Positions 55,601-64,000 of a stretch of DNA of 64,000 bases are shown here, piece after piece. The position numbers and the translations under genes were made by a program. The DNA is from Furcasterigmium furcatum (Eukaryota; Ascomycota; Sordariomycetes; Glomerellales; Plectosphaerellaceae). A model generated the notes under the pieces. It saw nothing but the letters and a program-made list of their open reading frames with translations, made no database searches and had not been told where the DNA came from. Numbering within the stretch: position 1 is the stretch's first letter; each line of letters begins with the position of its first letter. The DNA lies in assembly GCA_001599815.1 (NCBI GenBank), contig BCIA01000003.1, forward strand, positions 992,001 through 1,056,000. Reading direction: 5' to 3'.

Positions 55601-58600
55601 GTTGGCATACAAGCCCGCCACACGGGCACTGTTGGCCCCCTCGGGAACAACATTGTCCTTCACGTAGACGTAGTCGAGCGAGTCAACAGGAGGTGGTATC
55701 TCGCCAAGGACGGGGACTTTGTGCAGCGTGGGGAGCCTGTCGAACCGCACTCGGATGTACCTCTTGACATTGGCGGTTTTCGAACGCGGCACGGCCGCTG
55801 AACCGCCAGGGGCCTTGCCCGGCTTGTACTTGTACTGAAGGAAGAGCACTGAGATGCTGGCGACGGACGTGACCAGCTCGACCCGGAGCCACATGATGAC
55901 GGCCTTGTCGGAGGAGTGCATGCTGAAGGTGATGGGATCGATGCGAGACTGCGATGCCGCCGGCGTGACGGAGAGGTCTTTGATAAACGGCAGGTCTGTC
56001 AGTTCAAGCAGCGTCTGGTCAGATGAGTCGGCCGGGATAAAGGCCTCGAGAATATCTAGCAGCGAGCCGGTTTGGGAGGAGCCAGCGTCAGCCGCACGGA
56101 GGCCGGCAGTAAACAGCCAGGTCTGCTTTTTCGAGTCACCAGGGGGCCCCACGACCCCCTTTGGAGAAGTGGTGCATCTGTACGTAAAGTCGAGAGCGAA
56201 CATCTTGATCTGGAGGACACCATCGATGGCGAGCAGCGACCCTGTGGAGGCGTGGTCGTACTGCAGGGTGATCTGCGGAATACATATGCCACTGAGCATA
56301 TCCAGAACAGTCTCGCGGGCGTCCTTGTCAAAGTACGAGTAGAGGCTCATAAAGTCCAAGTCGGTTGCGGTTCCGGCGAAGCTCCACCCGGAACTGGACA
56401 CGGCAGCCGTGAGCTGCAGCTTTGCGCGTGGACGTTCGCCGAGCCCGGCCTGCTGAGGCAAGTAGAGGACAGAGTCTAAGGTGAGATGCCACTTTGGGCT
56501 GCTGAGCGTCTTGTCGAGTACGCCGTGGACAATGAAGAACGCGGGCCAGAGCATAGGAAAGTCGAACCGCGGGGTGGCAAGGTCGATACGCGCAAACATA
56601 TCGAGATACACGCCACCGGGCGACCAGGCGGCCTGGAAACGCGCCTCGCTCAGGGTCAGGAAGCTGTTATCCGGGGCTTCGGGGATGTCGGGATCGAGGC
56701 TCTTCAAGTCGATGCTGCCATCTCTGATATCCTCAGGGCGGGTGGGCATGTATACGGACCACTCGTCGAGCCACGGCAGATATGACACGGTCGTCGTGTC
56801 CGTGACGTATTCTCTCCAGACCTCGCCGCGGATACTGACGCTCGGATAGCTCAGGCTGGCGATGAAGCTCGATCCCAGCACGTTGAGCTGCATCGCCACC
56901 GTGCAGTTCCAGCGAGCACCTTGACCGACAACGAGCTCAAACTTGTGTACGTTAAGGTCGACTTGACCCCTATCCCGGGTCGGTGCGAGATCGCTAATGG
57001 GATCCTTCGCCAGCTTGGAGCGGTCGACGTCGTCAAAGCTGAACGAGGGGCCAAACCAGGTGAAGACCGTGGCAGCGTCCAGCCCGCCGGGAATCTTGAT
57101 GGTAAGCACGGATTCGTCTGGCTTGAGGCGCACGCGAAAGTCTATCGTCGTTTGTGACTGCCACATCGACATGGACCCGGCGACCTGGAAAAGAGTCTTC
57201 CTGGAGGTGAGACACTTCTCATTGATCCATGCGCCGGTACCCGTGCGGAAGACGCTCAAGCTGAGCTTTGTTATTCTGCTGTACTTGACGGGGAGGAGTT
57301 CGTGTTCGTTGAGCCAGGCAATGAGCTCAGCGGCGGCACCTGTTGCGTCAAAGTCGAGACGCATACAGGCGCTGGCGCGGCTGTCTGCTGTCACGTAGAG
57401 GCCGCTGAGCGCTCGTGACCCCGTCAACAGCTTGAGGCTTCTTGGTCCCTGCTTCTGCCAGTCCATGCCCATCTTGAACCACGACGGCGCGAACATGCTG
57501 AATATGTCATAGATGGAGAAGACGCCACTTGCAAAACAGGCCTGTCCTCGTGGTTCGTCTGTATCGACAGGGAGGAAGACTGTCGCGTTCCTGGTCGCAA
57601 GCTGGCCTTCCAGGCTCACGGATCCGCCTCCCGTGCCTGTCTTAGTGGACATTGCGGTGCTCTTGAAGTTGATCCAGTGGGAGTACACGCTGATGTGCTG
57701 GACTCGTATCGCAATGGACGAGACCAGAGCAGAGAACAACTTGGGGTTGTCCGCCGTCTGCCGGATGGAGCAGGACAGATCGACGTACTCTATGCCCAGC
57801 CCCCCTGGGACGAGGCATCTGCCCCATCTGTCGGCGCGTGGAAGCAGTCGCAGCGTCTCGGTGGCGGGGACTGCAGGCCCTGGCATGTTCTTCGCCCGCG
57901 AAACCACGAGGAACCCGTTGGCGAGGCGGCTCGCGAAGTCGTCAAACACCGTCTCATTCTCCAACATGGCGAATCGTTCCCCTTCATATCGGAATGTCGG
58001 GCCACGGAACACGTTGGAGACGAGAAGATATGGTGCCGGAGGCTCGTCACTAATCATGTACAGTGGCAGACTCGGCTCAGGCTTGGGCAAGACTTGGTCG
58101 TCGTCGTCCAGCTTGACATCATACTCCTTGCTGCTGAACGTCTCAAAGTCGACTTTGGTCCTTTCTTGGAGCGTGTCTATTGGTTCGTCGTTGGCTTCCG
58201 GGTCGTCGTCCGAGTCTGGGTCGTCCTCGATATCCATATCCGACGCCACCTTTCCGGCCTTGGAGAGCTCTACTTCCATCTTGACCCATTCCAAGTCGAA
58301 CTGTGTCCGAGGATTGCCTCCTTTCTTTACCTTCTTCATCTCGAACGGTTGGTTGTCCCTCTCGTCGGCAGGCTTTGCGGGCCTGCCACTCCTGAGGCTT
58401 TTACCCGCAATGACCTTCGTCGTCGCTGGGTCTCCTGGCGGCTCCTCCTCGCGAATCTCCTTGGCGCTCTTCAAACTCGTCCTGGGGCCTCCTGGAAACG
58501 TCGTGAACAAGACACGTGCGCGCTGGCCGACCTCGAGCGTGATCCAGTAGCTCTTGGGATCTTCGAATTGGTCTTTGGTGCATTCCTCTGGCACAATGTC

Positions 58601-61121
58601 GTTCCAGCGCGGGATCATGACCTCCCGTACTGACCAGAGGTTGTCGAACGCGTCCTGTGATTTGATCTTGTCTGGCTTCACCGGCCGGCTCTTCTTCGCC
58701 TTCCATGTCGCCAGGTTCTCCTTCATCTTGCGCAGTACTCCCTCGAAAGGATCCTGGTCCGTGGCATCGCCGCACTTGACCGTACGGGCTGTCACGGCCG
58801 CCCGGAACAACTTGGCCGTCTTCGCCGTCTTGGCGGCTTCTTTCGCGTCTGTTCGAAACGCGGTGACTTTGGGGAGCGTCAACGTGTGGAGGTCGTCCAT
58901 GCCGGCGAGCCATTTTGGGTACGCTGTGCACAAGAACGGCTTCTCAACCAGCTTCTTGTCCGTTGCCTTGTATAAGGCCTGGAAGTACTGGTACTGGGCC
59001 CAAAGAATCAAGATGGTCTCGGGATCTGCGCACGGAAGCATGAGCGTAAGAGGCCAAAGCGGTGAGCGTCGGGGAAAGAAAGGGGCAGAACGGTTGCAAG
59101 CCGCAGCTACTCACTGGGATGGCCGTAGTCGCCGTCGGCGCTTGAGGAGCAGACGTAGTAGTCGGGAAGCAGGATGTTCATCATCTCAAGTGAGGATTCT
59201 TTCTTGGAGCCGTGGCTATTGGCACGGGTCGTCGTCAGCGGCTCGGCGTGACATACTTGACCGGGCAGCATTGGCAGGTTATTGCGCTGGCCAAGCACCC
59301 TCCCTCTACCAGCCCTCTAGGAATTGCGACGGTAAACTCACTGATTGAGCTTCCACACCCTTGGACGGCACATCCAGCCCTTGTCGCTCGTCCGGTTGTT
59401 CCCGGCAAGCCATTTGACGAGGCCGCCTTCGACATCCCAGTCAACCTAGACGACTCCACGGTCAGAAAATGGGTTTACCCCTGGAATATTCAGGAGAAAC
59501 AAGAAAAAGGACAAACAGAAAAGCACTCACATCTCCCCCGGCAAAGTGCAACATCTCATAATTCTTGGACGCACCGCCTTGCTTCCAGCCCATGATCACG
59601 GTGGTGATGGACACGGCGTTTTTGCTGATCGCGTCGTCGCGTGGTGGAATATCAGGTTTCTGTGCCTCACCCAGGTATCGGTGTTTTTCTTCAACAACCG
59701 TGTCCACGTCCTCGGTATGAAGCTCTGGAGCAACGCTCTCGGGTGTAAAGGAATTCTTGTTCGACGCCGCAAGGGTCCCATTCGGTATGGCACCGTCGTG
59801 TCCGAACGCAGGGTGGGCGCCGTCATTCACCGTGAAGCCATGCCCCTTGGCGACCACACTGGCTGTTCCGTTGGCATTCACCGAAGCGGGCTTAGGTTGA
59901 GGAGGATCTGGCGGCAAGGGAGGCAGAAGCAGCCTTTCCGTTGGTTTCTCTTCAAGGACGAGCTGCTCAAACGTGAGCAGCTTGGTCTCGCCCAAGATGT
60001 ACTGATAACCGGCGATGATGTAGAAGCCCATGGGGTCGGATTCGCCGAGGCCCTGCTTGGCCACCAAGTCGTCTGGGGATTTGATTCCTTTCCAACTGTC
60101 TTGGGGCAATCTCTTCCCCGTGAAGAGGTTGGCGCCAAGGTAGTCGACATACTTGTCCTGGACCTTTGCGAACCATGGAAACACCAGGTGATTTGTCCAA
60201 TCATCCCGCGGGAATGGATCCTTGCCAGGTGTTTTATTGCTGGTCTTATCCGCTTTCTTCCCTTTTTCTTTCACCCTCTTGTCGTAGCTTTAGCCAGAGG
60301 ACGGGTCCGCGGTCAGTTGGAACCGAGGTGGACTTGAAAGATGGGCAAGGCACTACTCACAGGTAGAGGAAACTGGCCAAATCTGTGGTGGCCTTGTACT
60401 CTCCCAGCTCGCCTAGTTTCCTGAGGAAGCGGTGGGAGTCTCCCAGTCCGTGTCTGAACGGCCCGACGAATGCCGTGGATACGGAGCAGGGCACGTAGAG
60501 CGTCGTTTTGAGATTTTCAAACCCGGTCGAGCCGTTCTCTTCGATCATTTTGTACACATCTGACAGCGGTCCTTTGGTGTCAAACGTCATGAAAGCCGGC
60601 TCGCTGTTGGGCTTGACCTTCACCTTGAGAGCTCCGTAGTCATACTTGCAATACCAGCACGGCAAGAAGACGGCGCCGCTGGAAGTTGTGGCCTTGTCAG
60701 AATGACATGGTTTCGCCTTTTCGCCGCAAAATTCTTGTAGCGTCTTTCTGATTCCAAACGCTTGAAACGACTTTTCGTACCCAGCCGCGATGAGGCCGAG
60801 GACGCCGAGGTGGTGGTCTTCGTCCCAGTGCGTGACAACAATCGCATCGAAGCGGAGCGAGCGGGAGGGGGTGCCCGTCGTCTCCTGGTAGGGATCCTCA
60901 AAATAGCACTTCTCCGCAAAGTCGTAGTCTAGGTTGATTCTCATGATGGTGAGTCGGAGTGCCTCGGAACCATCGCCCATCGGGCGACCGCCATCGATCA
61001 GCACAGCACGATGGACGACGGGCTTCTTAACGTTGCCATCTTGCCTACAGTAGAGGTAAATGGCGCCATCACCGCAGGGTACGGCGATGTGAACCACGTG
61101 CACCACCCACGAGGGCGCCAT
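52651..61121 (-). CDS. Giant metallo-beta-lactamase (ComEC-type) / DUF6603-like fusion protein
   Basis: About 2,690 aa in seven exons (about 61121-60361, 60287-59531, 59445-59342, 59305-59115, 59025-55580, 55510-53366, 53311-52651). The first exons give a metallo-beta-lactamase fold: VVTHWDEDHHLG (residues 97-106), a long linker insertion, IMGWKQGGASKNYEMLHFAGGDW, then ANSHGSKKESS and DGDYGHP, the order seen in ComEC-type domains. From about residue 600 follow some 2,000 residues rich in beta strands. The block FIYGRLDGPLLTLEFAEISGVSVSFGYNYALRSP is like DUF6603 proteins. The intron near 59341-59306 would be only 36 bp, and the last splice (53365-53312) is one of two choices, so exon borders there are uncertain. 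No signal peptide; cellular role unknown. Confidence 0.65.
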
Positions 61122-61734
61122 GGTCAGGACTTCGGTTGGGTCTGGGTTGACTCGTGGGAGGATAGCTCAAAGTGATCTGCTTGAGCTCTGCTTGGACGTT
61201 TGGAACCGACGAGGATGATGAATCCCTGTTTACCTGTAGACGGGATCTGCTCCAAAGACCGCCCGCGACAGAAGACGGGGCCTCCTCCGGGGTCAAACAT
61301 ACCTCTCCGCCAGTGTGGCATCTCGCGTAAACTTGCCGGCAACCCCTCGCCCAATTAAGCGTCAGACTCCAGGCAGAATTGTGCGGCCGCTCATGGCATC
61401 GCGAGAGACACGGGGTCCTAGTTGACTCTGGGGTTTCACCGAGCGCTCCGCAAAAACGAAACCGTCCGTTCAGCGGGATCGGGGTCTAGGCTAACTTCGA
61501 AGCAGCCGCTCAGCTAGCCACCGCGTGAGACACATGACCCTCGCTGGCTTTCAGCTGGATTGAAAGCAGATGGCAGCTTCGTGCGTGGAGTTGGCACGGT
61601 TTGACACGTTGTGAATAACGCCTCTGACTTTGATAACATGTGTCGACGATTGGGAGGTGTTGAGATGCGCATCTCTCAGACTTGCCGCTTTGCAGATCCC
61701 CAAAGAAGTTCTTACTGCCCCAGTACTCCCATCA
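61122..61734. other. Divergent intergenic region
   Basis: About 610 bases between the giant gene's start and the membrane protein's preferred start. The frame on the plus strand is open from 61630 but lacks coding character before 61735. Confidence 0.5.
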
Positions 61735-62751
61735 ATGCGCATCATGGCCAGCGAGACGGAAACCAGGAAGGTCATGACCGCCCGCAGCGTCGAACGGGGG
61801 TCGGAGAGACGGCTCTCATATCGCCAGACACCGCAAGTCTGTGACGAAGGCTCCAAACTGGCACTCGCGGCCAGAATCACGGTCTTCGCCCTGCCGCCCC
61901 TGCTCTACCTGACCGGCTTCATCTTGATGATCAGGACCATATCAAGCCCGGACTACGTGAGGGCAGACCAGCTCACAGACCCGCCGCCGGGCGACGTCAC
62001 GAGATTCACCAACAACACGCTCCACAGCTCGCTGTGGCACATCTGTACGCTGAGTGACGCGGACCCAGATAACTTCGTCGAGACGTGCGTGTCTCGGCCT
62101 GCATACGGCGCCGGGGGACTGGCGGCTTGCGAGGAGCATCAGTTCAACCACTTCTCGCGCATCTGTCAAAAGGTTGTTCAGGCTGCAGAGCTCTACTTGG
62201 CCGCCGTCATTCTTGCAGGCATGGCAGTGGGCGGTTCCATCGCGTGGGCCGGGCTCCAGGCACTTTGTAGCCTGCCCGTGCCCGACGAGGATGGGGGGTG
62301 CAAGGGCGACGAGCGGCGCACCGGGCAGTCCGCATCGCGGGTGGCCTGCCTGGATGTTACTCGCCGTATCAGTCGCAGACTCCCGGGAGGTCTAGTGCCC
62401 AGCTGCAGGGCCCGCGTTATCATCCTCGGTGTCTGGCCAACCGTCACGAGCGCCCTCGCCCTCGCCTCTGCCGGCTGCCTGGTGGTCGGCCAGATCCTCG
62501 GCGTTGGTGCCCTCGTCGTCGAGGGCTCAGTGCCGATGACCAAGCAGGGGTTCGTGCCCAACGACCAGACACGCTGGTACCTGTCAAATGGGGCAGGTCC
62601 TTTCACAACGGCGGGTTATGTGGTGCTCTTCAGCGGTGCCTTTCTGGCGCTCAGCGGTTGCGGTTTGTCCTCCGCGAGGCTCCTACATACGCGTCGTCTG
62701 GGGTCCAAGTTTTCTCGTGAAGATGACGAGACCTTGACCCTGGTGAGCTAG
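61735..62751 (+). CDS. Four-helix membrane protein, unrecognised
   Basis: Single exon, 338 aa from ATG 61735; ATG 61744 is equally possible. Four hydrophobic helices: ITVFALPPLLYLTGFILMI, YLAAVILAGMAVGGSIAWAG, VIILGVWPTVTSALALASAGCLVV and YVVLFSGAFLALSGCGL. The first loop (about 80 residues) has two N-x-T sites and four Cys, so is probably extracellular; the second loop is Cys/charge-rich and cytoplasmic. The layout (four helices, long first outer loop with Cys) recalls claudin-like/SUR7-type fungal proteins, but no signature is seen. It sits between the giant fusion gene and the partial gene at the window end. Confidence 0.65.
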   Translation: MRIMASETETRKVMTARSVERGSERRLSYRQTPQVCDEGSKLALAARITVFALPPLLYLTGFILMIRTISSPDYVRADQLTDPPPGDVTRFTNNTLHSSLWHICTLSDADPDNFVETCVSRPAYGAGGLAACEEHQFNHFSRICQKVVQAAELYLAAVILAGMAVGGSIAWAGLQALCSLPVPDEDGGCKGDERRTGQSASRVACLDVTRRISRRLPGGLVPSCRARVIILGVWPTVTSALALASAGCLVVGQILGVGALVVEGSVPMTKQGFVPNDQTRWYLSNGAGPFTTAGYVVLFSGAFLALSGCGLSSARLLHTRRLGSKFSREDDETLTLVS

Positions 62752-62920
62752 ATATCTGGAAAGGCGGCCAAGACGGTGCGAACTCATGTTTGGATGAGGG
62801 GATTATATGATAATGTGGATGATGGACGATGGTCAACGGGGGTTTGTTTCGATGACTGGCGGCTTTGCGCTGTATATCATGTTGGGCAATAAAAATAGGG
62901 CTGTATTGGTCTTCTAGCTC

Positions 62921-64000
62921 TCACCCCAGCGGCTTCGCAATTTGGATATACCCCTCCAGTGCTGTATACGGCCCCGGCGCCAGCTTCATCTCCTGAGCGT
63001 CCAGGCCCGCCGCCGCCTGCCCATCAACGCTGTACGGGTTGTACCTGGAACACTTCCGGCCCTCGGGCTCCTTTTCATCCGCAGGCTCCACGTATGGCTG
63101 TAGATACATGAACTTGGCGCCAGCTCCGTTCGCGGCGGCTGTGGGCGGCGCCAAGGGGAGCTGCACGGCGGGAAGCATGTTCTTTAGGGGGCCAGCCGCC
63201 TCCAGTCCCCCCGTCTCATCGGATGGGGCCGCGGAATCAGAGTCCAAGGGGGTACCTCTGGCATACTCGTCCAACGCGGCGATGTAATCGTCGGTGAGCA
63301 GCCTCTGCGGATCGAACTTGGCATTGACGTCCTTGGTCGCCAGCAAGGGACCCGCGTGCCAGAAGGCCGTCATCTTCTTGAGAGCCTGCTCGACCGACCA
63401 TCGTGGCAGCTGAAGCGGTCGTGTGGGAAGAATTCCACTAAAGGCGTGAACCGGGAGGAAGGGATCCATCAGCAGGCCGAGGACTCGAAGCTTGTCGTCG
63501 TGACGGTTCCGGTCGTCGCCCTTGCGGTCAGGCGCGAACCAGTACGGCGTGTGTCGCGGGTAATTTCCTGGCGATATCGCGGTGCGGGGCCCTGGCCTCT
63601 CCTTGTTGCTGATGAACTGGGGAAAGGTGAAGACCCTGGACAGATCGAGGTCGGAGCCCTTGCCGTCCAGTGGTCCATCCTTGGCGAGGAAGTATCCGAC
63701 CAGGCCGTCGTAGCGCCGCGATGCGTCACCGATCTTGACCGGGAACGTGAACCCGCGCTTCTGGGAGTCGGTTACCTTGCCCTTGTCCATGTCGTTCTGC
63801 GTCGGAGGCGGCCACTGCCGCTCCGCCCACCGCTTCTCCGGGTCTGGATTCAGGAGCGTCCTCGAAGGCTTGAGGTCCGGGTTGCGGACGTCCGAGGTGG
63901 TCCAGTTCTTCTTCGGCGGTTCCGAGAGCTCCAGGCTCCAGCCGGCGTTGACCAGCGCCAAGGGCCTGCCGATAACTGCCGAGGTGAATGTCGAGTACGT
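62921..64000 (-). CDS. C-terminal part of a large uncharacterised protein (truncated by window end)
   Basis: Open frame of at least 359 codons running into the right edge; the stop is at 62921-62923 and the N-terminus lies beyond position 64000. The residues ahead of the edge, TSAVIGRPLALVNAGWSLEL, continue into FTFPVKIGDASRRYDGLVGYF and a GLLMDPFLPVHAFSGILP block, ending YTALEGYIQIAKPL. I have the impression of similarity to very large bacterial-type proteins, but cannot name a family. It is on the same strand as the giant DUF6603-like gene, upstream of it, and shares its strong GC-rich codon use; the two may be functional partners. Confidence 0.6.
   Translation of the reverse strand, partial: TYSTFTSAVIGRPLALVNAGWSLELSEPPKKNWTTSDVRNPDLKPSRTLLNPDPEKRWAERQWPPPTQNDMDKGKVTDSQKRGFTFPVKIGDASRRYDGLVGYFLAKDGPLDGKGSDLDLSRVFTFPQFISNKERPGPRTAISPGNYPRHTPYWFAPDRKGDDRNRHDDKLRVLGLLMDPFLPVHAFSGILPTRPLQLPRWSVEQALKKMTAFWHAGPLLATKDVNAKFDPQRLLTDDYIAALDEYARGTPLDSDSAAPSDETGGLEAAGPLKNMLPAVQLPLAPPTAAANGAGAKFMYLQPYVEPADEKEPEGRKCSRYNPYSVDGQAAAGLDAQEMKLAPGPYTALEGYIQIAKPLG

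Noticed and set aside
57513..58633. 345- and 318-codon plus frames
   Set aside because: Shadows of the giant minus-strand gene.
1..64000. PKS, NRPS, terpene synthase or DMATS core enzyme
   Set aside because: No ketosynthase, adenylation, terpene-cyclase or prenyltransferase motif seen in any frame.
1..64000. CRISPR arrays, bacterial operons, ribosome-binding sites, rRNA or tRNA genes
   Set aside because: The sequence is fungal with spliced genes; no direct-repeat array or cloverleaf with a conserved B box was noticed by eye.
1..64000. Transposable elements
   Set aside because: No transposase, reverse transcriptase or long terminal repeats recognised; no clearly AT-rich blocks of the kind left by repeat-induced mutation.

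Overview
The window is nuclear DNA of a filamentous ascomycete (Pezizomycotina). Genes are interrupted by 46-100 bp GT..AG introns, many with a CTRAC-like branch point; the DNA is moderately GC-rich; and the gene families are typical of this group (Zn2Cys6 regulators, PDR-type ABC pump, CE3 esterase with a fungal cellulose-binding module, Helo-like/ankyrin protein). The mix of plant-wall hydrolase, secondary-metabolism genes and catabolic genes suggests a plant-associated Sordariomycete, but genus is inference only. Exon models below were read by eye. Most multi-exon models were chained exon by exon into a continuous frame, and where a total is given it is a multiple of three.

Region A (1-19.7 kb) looks like a chorismate-centred metabolic cluster. 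It has the C-terminal half of a class II DAHP synthase (cut by the window start), a LaeA-like methyltransferase, an unrecognised 501-aa protein, a regulator with a C2HC finger followed by a Zn2Cys6 domain, a bifunctional aminodeoxychorismate (PABA) synthase with the diagnostic PIKGT motif, a 1392-aa PDR-type ABC transporter, an MFS sugar-type transporter and a 102-aa EthD-type protein. Shikimate-pathway entry and a chorismate branch enzyme sit beside a regulator, two transporters and small tailoring proteins. No PKS, NRPS or terpene synthase is present inside the window.

Region B (20-34.8 kb) is mixed: a protein with two tandem RNase H1 N-terminal (viroplasmin-like) domains and no nuclease domain, an NAD-dependent aldehyde dehydrogenase, a multipass membrane protein, an SDR next to a bZIP-ankyrin (bANK, ToxE-like) regulator, a DUF1993 protein, a gene-poor 3.2 kb stretch, and a secreted CE3-CBM1 esterase.

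Region C (35.1-47.4 kb) is a second compact cluster: Zn2Cys6 regulator, type I Baeyer-Villiger monooxygenase, two dimeric alpha/beta-barrel proteins, a PF04199-type cyclase/hydrolase, a carboxymuconolactone-decarboxylase-like protein and an SDR. Promoters in this block share a motif close to CGGACATTGATGTCCG (CGG-N10-CCG). This is the best evidence in the window that the genes are one regulon, probably of the local Zn2Cys6 protein. The enzyme set resembles ring-opening catabolism or polyketide tailoring.

Region D (47.7-64 kb) holds a secreted Val/Thr-rich surface protein, a Helo-like/ankyrin NLR-like protein, and an 8.5 kb gene. That gene appears to fuse a ComEC-type metallo-beta-lactamase domain to a very large DUF6603-like region (about 2,690 aa). 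A four-helix membrane protein and the end of another large unrecognised protein follow. The architecture of the giant gene is the most unusual thing seen.
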